Positions 28,401 to 43,400 of a stretch of 64,000 bases of DNA are shown one piece after another; the first letter of the stretch is position 1, and the number at the start of each line of letters is the position of its first letter. The notes beneath the pieces were generated by a model that ran no database searches, had not been told where the DNA came from, and was given only the letters and a program-made list of their open reading frames with translations. This DNA comes from Prinia subflava (lineage: Eukaryota; Chordata; Aves; Passeriformes; Cisticolidae): contig NC_086283.1 of assembly GCF_021018805.1 (NCBI RefSeq), positions 57,427,775 through 57,491,774 on the forward strand, given 5' to 3'. Position numbers and translations under genes: made by a program.

Positions 28401-31400
28401 TTTTAAATGGTTTTGTCAACATATTCCTGATCAGTTTTCTAGATACAAATATACAAACTATATAAATGCTGCTCCCTGTATTTGACCTATATTCCAATCT
28501 CATGTCCAGGGAAAGAAAAAATGTTTGGCTAGTCTACAATCCTTCGTTTCTACTTCAAAAATCAATTAGACTCATCTTCTGTTACACTTCCTATCTTATA
28601 TTACTTATCTTTTTTTATTCTGTTTTAGAAAGAAAAACAAAAAAGCATTGTTTTCTCTCAAAGATTGTTCATGTTCTCATTCCTGTTGTACAGTCCAAGA
28701 TCAGATTGCTGCTGCTCTTCAAAGTTTATCTCAACAGGAATGCAGTCAAGATTTAGCAATACTGTTGCTAAATTTCAGCATGAGGATATGTCTGTTCATT
28801 ATGTATGAATATGCAAAATGTTAATTCTGAAGCACAACTATCATAAAGTAGGATAGCTGAATACTAATTTTGGCATATTCAAATTATTACATAGGACATA
28901 GAGAAAGAATTATAATTGTTTGAGTGATCTTTATGTATTTTAAAATCATGCTAGAGAAATGCAGTATTTGTATTGTATATTCATTTTAAAAGTATCAGTT
29001 CATCAGCTGAAAACAGTATCTCAGAACAACATGCTAAAAGGTCTTTGTCTTAGGTTGCAATGCAAGCTGTGACCAAAGTATGTATTCTATTACCATCTGT
29101 TAAAAGCAGGTGAGGCAGTGTTCTTTATCTCTTCCACAACCCATCCTCCCTCCAGGGGATATCTTCTGTTAATGGCCATTGAGTCTCACTGCATGACTGA
29201 TTAAATTACATCATCCCATTGGAAGATGCTCCATCCAGGGGGAGGAGCCAAGCATTCCTACCTGGATAAAACCTGAGAATCAGAATACCAGAGGAGCGTG
29301 TTTCCACTGGATTCCCAGAGGAAGACTGGACCCATCTACACCACCACTGGACCTTCAGAGGAAAACTGCACCCTTCTACAGGATCATTGCTTCAACAGAA
29401 CCACATCTGTCACTCCAAGAGGACTGCAGCCACAATTTGACTGCTACCACCACCGTGACTGACAGGGTGTCAGTTGCATTCTGACTCTGTCAGTGTTCTT
29501 CTAAGGCTGCATTCTACTTTAATTTTCCTGTTAAGTTGTAGTTCTTTTAGTTTTTCTTATTTATACATACTAGTAAAGAACTGTTATTCCTATTCCCATA
29601 TCTTTGTCTGAGAGCCCCTTAATTTCAAAATTATAGTAGTTCGGAGGGAGGGGGTTTACATTTTCCATTCCAAGGGAGGCTCCTGCCTTTCTTAGCAGAC
29701 ACTTGTCTTTCAAACCAAGACAGTCTTGCTTTGAAATATTTGACTACACTGAGATTTCCCTTTTCCCCTTTTTTTATTCTTCCTGTAAACTGGCAGATCC
29801 TTCTCTAAGTAGGAGGAAGACTTGGGCTCCTGAGAATCTGCAACTGCAGAACAGACTCAGTGCCCTCATGGCAGTTACAGCTGTAGGAGCTCTCACAAAC
29901 CAATCACCTGTTTTTGGTAAACCTCAGCCACACAGTAGCACAGAAGATGCTAAACACTACCACAGGATGAGGACCCTCATCTCCCGAGTGACATCATCCA
30001 AGAAGGGCTGTTGGTTGCTCGGGGTTTGAATTCCTGGCATTGTTGAAAGACTGCTGAAGCTTGTCCAGCCCTCACGCTACTACTCCTCTTCTTCCACCTG
30101 GGCACGAGCTGTACAGCAGGGAAACCTGCAAAGTGCCAGGTGTGATTATGTGGCTTTGGAAGCTATGGTCAAGGCTCAAGTAGTGTTCTCCCAGCTGCAC
30201 CAGTTAGTGTGGAAGTTTGAGCAGCAGACAGATCCTGCAGGTCAACAACCAGCTGTGATGTAGTATTCGCAACAAAGTTTTGGTTTTGATAACCATTAAA
30301 CCCTTTTGAGAATAAAGACTACTTGGAAGAGATGGGATCCACCAGAATATGGTGGCCAGAGGCATCTTCACAAACAGGTTGGCCAAGATGGTAAGAACAG
30401 AAAAACAGATATTACGTGACAAAGTAGTGGACTCTGTTGAAGAACTAGGGGTGAGGAATGATAATGAACAAAAGATACTTCATATTCAACAAAAACAGGT
30501 CTGGGTAAAGTGGGATCACCCCAAGCACATACACATAAATATAAAGGCCTAAAGAACACTCTGGGGAAAGCTTCATTCTTGGCAGTCAGAAAGACTGGAT
30601 GTGTATGTGGTGTGCTTGTGCACTAATAGATGCAGCATGGAGAACAAATAGGAAGAAATAGAATTCAATATGTAGTTACAAGGTCACAGTCTCACTGGGA
30701 TCGTGAACCTGTGCTTGGATGGATGGCTCACATGCCAAGGCTGCTGCCATGAGCATATACTTCAGGCCCTTTAGGAAGAACAAGCTGAGATGGCAGTGAC
30801 AGAGAGACACCCTTCCTGCACAGACCAGAGGGAATGAATGAGCTCTGTCTTAGGATGGATATGAGCCAGCTGAGAGATTACTGGTCAGAATGACTAAGCA
30901 GATCAACATGTGTGACACTGTTACAGATTCCTGCTATAGACTGCCTGATCAGGATGATATCTTCATAGAAGAACTGATTGATGAAGCATGACGGCTGAAA
31001 TGCTAGGCTCAAAGGTTTCAGACGCATGAAATCCAGCTGGAGGCCTGTTCACTAGCAGCATATCCAAGGGATCAATTCTATAAAATGTCTTTAATAGGGA
31101 CCCAGATGATGGGAGAGACTGCAATTGTTCCTATAATATAAAAATGGAAGGAGTGTTTGATATACCTGATAGTTGCAATGCCATTTAGGAGAAATTCAAC
31201 AAGCTGGATAAACAAGCTGAGAGGAACCTTACACATTTCAGAAAAGGTAAGTGCAAACAAACCCTATTCACCAGTATAAATACTGGGGGCCAGTTGGTTG
31301 GAAAACAGCTTTGCAGACAAGAAACTAGGCAGAAACAAAGCTAGAACACTCTCCAGCTATGTGTCCTTGCAGCAAAGAAGGCCACAATCTGGGCTGTGCT

Positions 31401-34400
31401 GGTAAGATCGCTGCCAGCAGGCCAAGGGCAGATACTGCTCAGATCTGTTAAAACCATATCTGAATTGCTGTATCTGGGGTTTCCCAGTAAGAGACACCTG
31501 GACACGCATGGAAGTTCAGCAAAGGGCAATCAACACGATTAACAGACTGCAGTTTCTGTCAAATGAGGTGAGACTGAGTGAGCTGTGTTTCTTCTTGAGC
31601 CTCAAGAAGAGAAGGCTCAGTAGGATCTTACCAATCATGTATAAATAACCTGATGTCTCCTTCTTCTTTAAACCCTCACAATCTCACTGGTGTCTGGTGA
31701 ACAGACAAGGGGTAGTGGAAACAAACTGAAAAGTACTTCCAGCTGCAAACTAAACTGACAATTCCCTTCAGTTTATCATGGAAGTTTTATTACATTAAAC
31801 TAATTCTAACACTACTGACTATCGTTTCAAACAATGGTCAGGGCCAATTACCTTACCTTTCACTGATTTCAATTTTAAGTGTGAATCTCTAAGTTTACTT
31901 TTAATTCAGCTTACTTTCCAATAAGTTCACACTTGAATAAACTCTTCTCTAAAACAAAATCTTTTTTTTAATTTAAGATGGTTATCTGTAAACTACAGTG
32001 AAAAAAATCATTAATCATGTTCCAGTTTAAAGTACCATCCAAGCCACATCCTTAAGAATACCAGCTATGGTAAAACATGTAAATATACAAAAATGTACAG
32101 ATAGCAAACCCCTGTATTTAATTTATTAAGTAAACAATAACTTACATTTTTTGAAGAACCTGGGCCATCACAACCCCACTCGTTAAATCTTCCACAGTCT
32201 GGCATGGTGCCTCAACATTAAATGTTTGGATCTGTGGGAGAAAAGACAAAGTTATCTTTGTTTCCTTCAATGTCAAGAAATTTTCAAAAGTTTGAAAAAA
32301 AAATGCTACCAAATTGCAAACAGAATAAATTCCACACGTTTAGTGTACATGTTAGGTTTAAAAAGCTTTATATTTAATAGCCATCAAAGAAATGAACAGA
32401 GCTTAGTATCTTTGTTTTCTCAATAAACTGGTATAAAAACCAGTATTACATTCTCCAAAAGGCAAACTTTCTACTGCATTTTCTACTTACTGAAAGTCAA
32501 CAGTGCATTGAAGTACTTCCATATATTCATGTGCATATCTTCAAGTACACTCTCTCAATCAACAAAAGTAAGAAACTCAGTTTTTACAAGGAACACTGAT
32601 CCCACAAAATGCCCATCACTCCCCACAATGAGAAGATAAAATACAGGTTGACATATATATTCCAAACTTGATTATTCCCTACTATCAGATGAAAGAGAAG
32701 AACACAATGCTGCCAAACTTTAAATGGTCTATACACTACTAGAATTCTGAATATTTAATGTATTAACAGAGTGACAGACATAACAGTCCACAGCAAAGCT
32801 CGCTCTTTCTTGCTTTCTTGGTGAGAATCAGTCCACTTCAAGACAATCTTTTTAACTGGTTTAAGTTATTTGATAACTTAAAGTAACATTATTTTTAAAT
32901 GATGTGGATGAGTTTGCAAAAATAATTTTGATGGTATTATTTGGAGGGTATCTGCTTAGTGCTCTTTGCCACTATCCTCCTCCTAGGGGAAGTTTGGGCT
33001 TATTTATAGAAAGCACTGCTCACATGCACAAGGGATCAGACAGTCTACAAGAGCACTCAAAGCTTCAGAGTACATAAATTTTAAATACATCAACCGTTTT
33101 TTTTTCTGAACATAAAGTACAACCACTCATGATTTAGTGGCATTTGAAGGAGTAACAGTGGTTAGTCATTTCCCAGTAAATATCCTTTCTTTGTGTGTAT
33201 TATAATAAAAGCCAATTCATGTTTCAGTGGGAAATTTTGAAGGTCTTTCCTTGAGAAGGCTCTCAAAAAGTCAAGTGCACAATAGGCAGATTCTCCTTAT
33301 ACATTTGGAATAGGTATAGGCACTCTAGGTCATGTAAAGTACAATAGGTCGTGTAAGCACTCTAGCAAGGCTATTTAACATTAATTTGGATTACATTTTT
33401 GTTCTGAAGAAGAAACCTAACTCTCACCTACGAAAAAAAAGAGCAATTATATCCATGAAGAGTCAAAAACTGAGCTCTCAGAGCACATTTCCTGATCAAG
33501 TTCAACAGTGACCAGTCAATAGTAATGAATGGTGCCCATGTTCCAAAAGCACATGAATAAATTACAGAGTAGTATATAAAACAGACAGAAGTGCCTTCTG
33601 CACTTCCAATTCAGATTTTCTTACGGCATCGTCTCAGCTACTTAAAAACCCCCACAGCTGCTTCTCCAGAAAATCAAAAAGCCACCATAGATTGTCAGGA
33701 CACTAAGTGAAAATCGGAGTGGGTGGGTAAGGGAAAAAAACACACACATGAAAACACAACGTAACAGGATACAACACTGAACTGCTATTTTGCCAGAAAA
33801 TTGAATTTACCAGTAGTGTCTGATTTGTGGCAACACTGTTGAAGGAATACAGAGACAATTCAGAGTCCCCAGCACAGCAACATAACATTAAAAAATAATT
33901 CTTTACAGCTACAACAAAAAGGGCTGCCATGACATTATGGATGCTTATGCTTGGAGAAGTTCAAGATGCTAAAAAGATAAAATTATCAAGCACAGACAAA
34001 ACATTTTTTCTAATTTTGCATATTATACATTTAAATAATGAAAATTGAAATCACTTTGCTGCATAAGAGCCAAATCAAAAAATCACTTAAGAACTACTAC
34101 TGTTACGCTTTTTCAGAAGTAGACAATGTTAAATGTTCTTTTCAAATAAGCAACAGCAACATAATTAAGGTCTTCAGAGTGCAGACTGACCAGGGTCTTT
34201 TAGATTTATTTTGTAATTTGATATACTAAACACTTCCTTGACTAAATAAAAGAGTATGTAGATGATAACACTACAGTGATGGTCAAAGAAGGATGACTAA
34301 GCCTATTTCCAAAACACAGAAAAACAAGATGTACATTCTCTGTTGTTTTATATATAATTTTATCATCATACTTCCAACACTTTACATAGAAAAAAAGGTT

Positions 34401-37400
34401 GAAAGTGTCATTAAGGTGCAGTTGACCTATCCGAACTCTTTCTTCCTTCCATAGACACACATGCAAGATTGACATTGAGGAAAATAATGTTTTTCATAGT
34501 CAGACATCAAAGAACAGAAAGAAAGACTTAAACTAATGTGACTTTTATCTTCATACACATTTAAATTTTATAATAAATTTCTTTGCTTTTTATTTCAGTT
34601 GTGTCAAATTTATACTGCAAAACATTTATACAAATCTTAAAAAACAAAGAACTATATGCTTTTCATGTCCTTCAGAAATTATCCTTCATAGATATGAAAG
34701 TAACAAATTTTCTTCAAAAAACCTTACATGAAATAGTTTTTCAAATTTACATTAAACTCCTACACCACTGGCAAATCTACAATATGCTAAACCACTCTAT
34801 GGAAGTAAGTTCATTTTCCAGAAGGAAGAAAATGATAAGAATGTGGTAAATGATAAGAATGTAGCAAGACACAGAGTTCCAGATACGGAGACAAAGAAGC
34901 AAATTTGTGTGCGTGTGCCTCTTAACAGCTATTCAGTAACAGCTGTTAAAACAGTGCTCTTCCTGTGCATTGTGATGTATCTCCTCCTGGAAGACTCTCT
35001 CCTTTCTGCAGGAACTGTTCCTCTGCTCCTACTTCTTGAGTGCTTGCAGTGCAGTCCTCATCGTTAGTTCCACAACACTGAAAATTAATTCCTGTTCACT
35101 GTTATGATTACTGGATTTTTTTCCTCACTTCTTGAACTGCTGTATGGAGCCTGTTGGTCATGTCTGTGGGCATACAAGAATCTCATGAAGTTCAAGGCCA
35201 AGTCTGCCCTGAGCCTGAGCTGGGGCAACGCTCCCTATCAGCACAGGCTGGGAGATCAGGAGCAGCCCTGCCGAGAAGGAGTTGGGGGTGCTGATGGGTG
35301 AGAGACTGAACATTACTCATAAACATGCATGGTCAACAGGTTAAGGGAGGTGATTTTTTTTCCCCTCTACTCCTCTCTCATGAGACGCCCCCACTCTTAG
35401 TACTATGTCCAGCTCTAGGGTCCGTCATACACAGAAGACAGACCTGATGGAGCAGGCCTTGCCTTCTCCCAGTGAGAAAAGGCTGGGAGAGTTTGGGGTG
35501 TTTCAGCCTGGAGAAGAGAAGCCTTCAGGGAGATTTCACTGTGGCTTTTCAGTACTTAAGGGGAGGATGAAGACACATTTTTAATATGCCCTACAGCAAC
35601 TAGAAAAGTAGTAACTGTTTAAAATTGAAAAATCACTGATTCAGACTAGATAAGAATGAATTATTCTATGATGAGGGTGGTGAAACACTGGAACAGAAGA
35701 GTACTAGATGCCCCATCCCCAGTAAGGTTAGGCTACGCTCTGCACAACCTGATTTAGTTGAAGATGTCCCTACCCAAAGCCAGGGAGGTTGGACTTTTTG
35801 ACATTTAAAGGTCCCTTACAACACACACTATTCTATGATCCTATCACACAAGACTCTGGGAGAAAGAAAGGGGTAAAGTGAAAAACCCTAGTCACTTAGC
35901 TGAATCACTAGAGGGCCTAGAAGGTCTTCACACCTTCCATCAACTGTCATGCAATGAGAGAAAAGGGTTCTTTAATTTAATTAAATATTAATCTAGATCT
36001 CTGATCCACATGGACATGAACAGTCAATTTTTATACAAACCTTAGAACAAGAATCAACAGGTGACTGTTACAATGAAAAGGAGGCTATCACTGGGGACTA
36101 AATAATTGCTGCAGGAAGACAGTACTTTAGCAAATTTGAGCTCTTGATTACACACATGACTAGTGAGGATTTGTTAGCTGCTAGGATGCAAAAATACATT
36201 CCATGAAAAATACATTTGATATGAAGGTCAGTGAAATGGAAAACACTCAAGTTGTCAAAGACAGTAGGTAAAAACCAGGATAAAAATGCGATGGGGAATC
36301 CAGCATTCCATGAAACTTGATGAGAAAAAAAAAAGTTAAAAACAAAACAAAGCAAATCACCTCAAAGGCAAAAAAAAAATTCAATGACCTTTTCCTTCTC
36401 AACACTAAGTGATAATGAAAGACTTGTTCTTTGCATAGTGATTATATACACAGGTTGGTTTTTATTAATGATGCAGTTGTGTAACTTAAGAATACTCTTA
36501 GGTATTCTTTTGTAATAATACCTGAAATGGTTATTAGTGGTTCTTAGCAGATAAAACACTGTGTGACTGTTCACCTTAAGCACAAACGCTACAAACAGTA
36601 ACACCCAGTTTCCAATTTCTCCAAGCAAAGCACTCCCTAGTCACTGCCGGGAGACAAACTGAGCACAGGTACACAGATTCTGACCAGCTTGCTTGTTTCT
36701 GTCATGTTTTGCTACTCTCTTTCTCTCTCCTTACCAGTATAATCATTATTAGCATATTTAGTACTATGCTATATTCATTATTGTACTAGTCTATATTTAT
36801 GTTACATCTAGCTTATTATTATTATTACTGTTGTGTTATTTTGTTTCAATGATTAAATTTTTCTTACGTCAACCTGAAAGGTTTACCTTTTCTTTCCCAT
36901 TCTTCCTCCCACTGGCAGGGGAATCAGGACAGAATGAGTGAGCAGTTGTGTGATCCTTAATTCCCAGCAAGGGTTAAACCATGACACCACCACTTTAGAA
37001 TTGTTATTTTAGAATTATTATTTATTATTATAGAAGTATTATTTAACCACTATTTTCCTATATTTCTGGAACTGACTATGCAAGCTGATAGTTGCTATGC
37101 AGAGCCAAGAACAATGCCATGCCACTACAGAAGAAACAAATCACAGAGACAAGACAAGGAGAAGTGGCTGTGGAAGGAGACAAGAAAGGATCCAGCCTTG
37201 GGTTGGATGCAAACAGCATATTGGCAGAGAAGAATAAGGTGGGTTGGATACTTCTGTCCTTGTTCATTAATCCTGTATTACCTACAAGATCTGCAAGAAT
37301 CTCACTAAAACAACATTTACTCGGCTTCAATGCCTGAAGGAAACCAGAATATCAATTATTTTCACAACAGTGAGGTAACTGATACACACAGTTGCTCTTC

Positions 37401-40400
37401 CTCAGACGTATAATTCTTGAATTGAGACAGTCCTTTCAAATCAGAAGTGGATTCCAATCCTAAAAGCAGATCTTGTCCTTTTGGATAACCTTAAGGTTTC
37501 TTCACCCATTTTTCTCCTCACAATTAGCAGCAGTGCTATCTTCTGCCTGCATAGTCATGGCATACATTATTTTTCATGCTTTCCAAGACAAGAGCTGACT
37601 GTATGAAACAATGGGGAAGCAGATCCTCTAACAAGCAGCAGCTTTATTCCAAGATTTGAATTTGTGGATGTTACCACTGATTTTTAGGTTGCAGACTTCC
37701 ACTACTACAATCTCAAAAGTTACTTAGCAATCCAGCTGTAATGTTAGCTACTCAATTAGCCCAACAATGAAATGACAAGGTTTTTACATTACTGGTCAGA
37801 GTGGGGATTCTTCTGGGGAAGGACTTGAGTATTAGTTTTTTATTAATCTGCCTCTCACTTTATGTATATTGTGTTTAACCCCAAATATCTGAACATGTCA
37901 AAGTCATGAAATACCTCAATCAAAATATTTTACTCAAAGTCACACTTTTTCAGACATTAAATATTTCCTTTGCAGAAACACAGTGCAGAAAGCAGAAGAC
38001 ACACCTTGACTAAAGCTTACTTAATAAAGGACTTAAGAGATGAGAGAGCCACAAGAGCACAAATCAGCTACTAGTGCACTGCCTTGGCATTGCCACTGAA
38101 TTGCTGCTAACTGACGTGTTCAAGTATGACAAATTATTAAGATACAGTGGACAGAGTCTCAAGTCTGAATGGTTTTTAGTTTAACCATTTCAGAAACATT
38201 ATTGAGAAGACAAGCTAACCTACCAGCTCCTGTGGTGAAACTGAATGTATTCCTGTTTTCAGTTAAAAGTCAGATAAGCCATCCGATGAAAAAGAATTCT
38301 AAACAGCATTTGTAATGAAGATAAAATGAAGATGTATAACATGTAACAGGAAGACCAAAAACAGCACCTTAAACCAACGGTTCTTTCCATGTCTTTATCT
38401 ATTTCATCATGTTTTACTTCAAAGTAGTATGTATCAGTCCATGCTTTCTCTTTTCAAAATACAAGCTACTCATAAAGTGCAAAATTGCCAAACATTAACT
38501 CAATGCACCCATATTTATAGGATATGTACATTCACACTGTACCAAGCAGCAATGAAATTTTTCAGAAAGATTCAGAAGTGCCTTTTAAGACTAGAAATAT
38601 TTTTTCAGGAAAAAAAGCCAATCCAAACCACAAATGATAGGATTTCCAGGAATCAGTACCTTCCTCTGCTAATCAGAGTGCAGAATTTTCCGTCTCTGCT
38701 GCCCAGAAAAGACAAAATAACACACTTATAATGGTGTTATTTTAGACACAGAAGTAAGATATCTTCTGCCTTCAGCACTCTGACTCACAGAAGCCTAGAT
38801 GGTAATCCAGCTCATAGAACTGGGACACGTGAAGTTTCACCAAAGAAGGATAATGAAGCTTTTCTGTAAAAGTAGGTGTTCAAAGCAAATAGCAGAACAG
38901 TGCTCAATGAACAAACGAGTGAAATTCTTTTTATTCTGAATAAAGATGTTTAGGCTACTAGAAACCTGAACAACATCAAGCAGAGGTGCCCAAACAGATG
39001 CGTACTAAAATAAAGAACAAGCAGCAAGACATAGTATTTATGTGACTTCTTGGCAAAAAATAAACAAAAACAAAACAAGTACTAAAAAATCGATAGCTTT
39101 TCCTTGCAAAATACAGAAGAATAACAACTATTTAAAGCCCGTAGTTCCAACCTTTGCAGCTATAATTCAGATGAGAAACAGTCTCTATTGACAGGTGAAA
39201 GAAAGAGCTCTCTTCCCCGAACGCACAGGAGATGAATCCAAGAACACTAAGTTCTACCGAAATATCATCTGCACAAACTTTCTGACCAGTGTGGAAACAT
39301 AGGCTTTCACAGGATCACATGAGTAAGAAAGATTTAGCAGCTAAAAGACAGGATTAAGAGAAAGCTGGCAATAAATTTTCACCTGGTTAAAAGATTTCAG
39401 ACTTAACAGATTCCAGAACTGGAAACAGATGTATAGCACATGACCAAAATTAGTATATTTTGCCGTTAAAGTCTTTTCCTTTTTCTTATCCTTATATATA
39501 TTTCAACAAACAATTACCTGAACTTCATGGAATTTTGTGTAAAATAAGATTTTTCAAAGGCTGACCAAATTCCATGATTTCTTAAAAAAAAGGCAATAGC
39601 CACCATGTAACAGGCAGCCATCTTTTGACATTGTCCGTAAAATAAAATCATTAACCCTGCCAGAGTGATAAAGTCATGCTGGGCTTTTTCTCCTAGCCAC
39701 AAAAGGGGCTGTAGAATTAATAAAATCATGAACAAACACACACACACAAAAATAAATCAAGAAACAAAAAACCCCACACAAATAAATTCTGTTATTTCTA
39801 CTATAGAAATATAGTATATACTTATTTCTACTTATTCCTACACTGAAGTGAAACTATGGATACCTTGCTGCCATGGCAAATAAGTTCACTCAAAGATTTC
39901 TCTTACATAATCCTGAGATGTAGAAAGGCTGCAATTCATTTAATACTTTGCAACACTGCAATGAATAAAGTACAGATGCTCACTTCCCTGACCTGTTGTC
40001 CCCAAAACATAAATCATGTGGGGTTAAATATGCATTTCTTGTTTAAATATCCTAACTTTACTACCTTGAGAGACTCAGCTTAAAATGGGAGGTCCAAAGG
40101 GAGGGACGAAGGATACAAAGCACTACACTTTCCAGCGTGACACACTTTCGCAAAGAGGCCCGCAGACAAACGGCATGAAAGAGCCCTAGGAATTCAAGGG
40201 CTAAAGCACATCATCATCAGATTTACAACGCATCCTCTTGTGCAATACTTGCTCCATTACCTGCACCACTTCAAAAACATTTCTTGTGTACCCCCTTTGC
40301 AGAGCTACCATCCCTTTGTGGCCCCAGCTAGTCCACTGGAACACAACTCCAGCTTTTTATCTATTCAGAAGCTTCTGCCTGCCAAAGGCAAGAGTGGAGT

Positions 40401-43400
40401 GCTGGCTGGACTCCCCCGCCCTTAGTCTTAGAGAGCTTTTCCTTTCACTGAAACCCTTCTCCTTTCCATGCTGTCATTTTGTTCTCTGCCCTGAATCAGC
40501 AGTACTAGGGAACTCGCGGCAGGGAATGATTTAAGTCATTTATGGCAAAGGCAGACAGAAAAACAATACAAGCATACTATGTAGGGCAGGAAACCAGTAT
40601 TAGTGGTTAAGGGAAGAGTTAATCCCTGCCCCTTTCCTGTATGGCAGGACCTGCCGGGCTGCTGGTAACAGAAGCCACAAGGACACTACTGCTCTCCTCC
40701 CCTCACTTCCAACCACACATTCCTGGTGTAACCTTGTGCTAGTGTTGGTTGCCATGTGGCAAATAACCTCACTGTTTGGGTTTTTTTAAATCAATCACTA
40801 GGACTTGCAAATTAAACTGAATAAACAACCCCAGACTTAGGTTCTGAAGCTGGAGCACTTAGACCCAATTTAGGCAAAGACCTTCTAAACGACCACACCT
40901 GAAGAGTCAGCCAAGAAAGGAGAGAGCAGCAAGTGCATTTGTGTAGCAGAGGAGAGAGGAGAGGCCCCAAGGCTCAACTTGAATATCTGCAATTGTAGAG
41001 AAGTCAAACACATCACAGCAAAGATTTGTAATGGTCCAGGAAGAACAGAATGATAGACTATTATCTCAAAATTTACAAGCCCCAAAATGTCACAATCAAG
41101 ACAGACAGTTGTGCAAAAGTCACAGTTTGACTTCATCTCCTTGAAACATCTGTGTTTAAGTATTACAGAGAAGAGAGAAACAGGTTTCTCTCCACACCTC
41201 CCACTTTGAGATTAACAGGCTAACAGAAAAGTTGTTTCCTTTACACTCTCTAAGGTTCACAGTTCCTAGCAGCGAAGTCTGTTTCTTCTCAAAGCAACAT
41301 CTGACAATCCCCCACCAGAAAACGAGGGGGCAGAATTGGAAGCTGAAACTGAGCACATACTAAATCATACTGAAATGTTTCTTTTCTTCAGAGAACTACT
41401 GTAAGTGTACACTGTATAGAATAGCTCTTCTGGAAGGAGAAAATAGAAAAAAGAGAATTTGGGACAAGGCCCCAAAGAATGAAAATCTAACAGTCAAAAT
41501 GTATGCATGATAAATAATGCCTGCACCTCCAAATTCTGTGTTCAGTCTTTCTTTCTCATGTTGACTTAAAAGATGGGAGGATAGCAAGGAACATATACAT
41601 TAAACCATACCCTATTACCTGTAACTATTGTACTCCTCTGTTATCAGCCTTCTATCACTTTCTCTTCAATATAATCTTGAAGAGATTTCTGTTTCTGCTT
41701 GACATCTTGGCAATACGTTAAAAAAATCCCTATTACCCAATAATGGTGAATGTTACACTCAGAATATCATCGTCAAGGACAACTATCCCTTTAAAAGTTG
41801 GAGCAACAGACTCTTTACTATCTTAGTAGAGGTCATAAAATATAAAAAAGGTTGCTCAGACTACTGGTCTTTCATGTTAGTTACAGGGGCTGTGATCTGC
41901 CAGGTTCCTCAGCCCATATTCCATGACTGCTGACAAGATCAAGGTTTTTTTGCCTCTGAACAGCAACACATTGTATTCAAACAGAACAGATTTCTTGATT
42001 CAGTGTCATCATCAGCACAATCAACCACTCCTGAAATATGTTTTTTTCAAGAGGTAAGACATGCTAATGTAATTATATTATCAGAAGAAAATGAAACTCT
42101 ACAATTTTGTGGTCAGTGGCCAAGGAGCGGAAGACAAAACAATTTAAACAGGCATAGCAAGTTGCCTACAATCTTGGCATCTACAAAAAACAAGAAGAGT
42201 ACTTAAAAATAAAAATACACAAGGATTGAGTACAGTATCATCAAGAAAGAATATAACTGGACAGCAGGGAAAAACAGCCTCCCCAGTAAATTCCCCCTGT
42301 AATTTCTCTTTAAATAGGGTGCCTATTAAGCATTTACAAGCAGCCTTCTTGAGGAATCTGTTTCAGTAGTTGGTCACGTGGTCTCTGTACTTCATACTAC
42401 TAGATGACTCTTTACAGCTGGGGATAGGCAACGACACAGAAGACAGTGATACGCTGTACAGGGGAGATTTTTCAGCCAAAAAGGCGGAAAGGTCAAAGGA
42501 CTCACACAACATAAATGACCAAAGTGCTTATAAAATGGAGGATGCTGAAATAGGAGCCTTGCAGTGTTTGTAAAGTTCTCACCACGAAAGTTTTAACAGA
42601 AACTTTTTTTGGCCTTGAGGGTTGGAAAAGAAAGAAAGAAGGCAAGATGCAGCTTGGTGGAGGCAGCACATACTAAAATAAGAGATATTTATCATAATGA
42701 AAGAAAGTTCATGACATCTCCACATCAACTCACTACTTACTACCACACAGCAGCAACCTCTCTGAGGAATCCTCCTGTTTACATACCAATGCTAAGCAAT
42801 CTTTTCAGTATCATATCTTAGCTCTACGCTAGAAAAGGAAACTTCTCAGGTTACATAGCAAAAGCCTGTAGCCATCACAGTGGTTTCAGAGACATTAAAG
42901 TGTAACTGGCACAGGCACATTTGACAGCTCTCCACACTTTATGAAATGCCTTAGCTACGTATCCAAGCTGAGAGCGCTCCTGACGCTACACAGACACACA
43001 CAAACCCAAACAGAACACCAAAAACCCATGTGTTCATGTGTGAACCAGTCTTAACTTCTAAACAAAAAAAAGTTGCCAATCTCCCTTAGATATGCTAGAA
43101 CAACTTTAATATTATTACAGGTTTACCTCACATTTTTCTAAAATGGCCTGGCTGAACTGCATCTTGAATAACAATCCCATAGCACATAGGATGATCTCAG
43201 AGGAGGTTTGTGGGAGATTTTTGGTAGAGCAATAGTTCTACAATTACAGTATGTTGCAAACACTGCTGAAGTACAAATATCAATTTTGAGAGGCCAGTCT
43301 TTGGCCTCCAGTCCTTCAGTTTTGCTCAAGTTGCCACTACTGTGGCTGTCACAAAATAACATCATGGTCACCCGCTAAAGTGGTAAGAAGTCAAAGCTTA

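Larger units (their letters stand above)
22616..32145 (-). other. HOOK3 intron 2
   Basis: 9.5-kb intron containing a plus-strand solo LTR with a 5-bp duplication (29041-29727) and a decayed plus-strand CR1 (about 30030-31755). Nothing recognised from 22616 to 29040. Confidence 0.75.

Noticed and set aside
29723..30030. Possible internal retroviral region after the plus-strand LTR
   Set aside because: The LTR is closed by a target-site duplication at 29723-29727 and no primer-binding site or retroviral coding sequence follows, so it is a solo LTR.
30204..30559. Short open frames on both strands
   Set aside because: Within a decayed CR1 element; no intact protein.
37076..37337. Three overlapping open frames of 76-84 residues
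   Set aside because: No recognisable domain, no matching splice signals, low-information composition.
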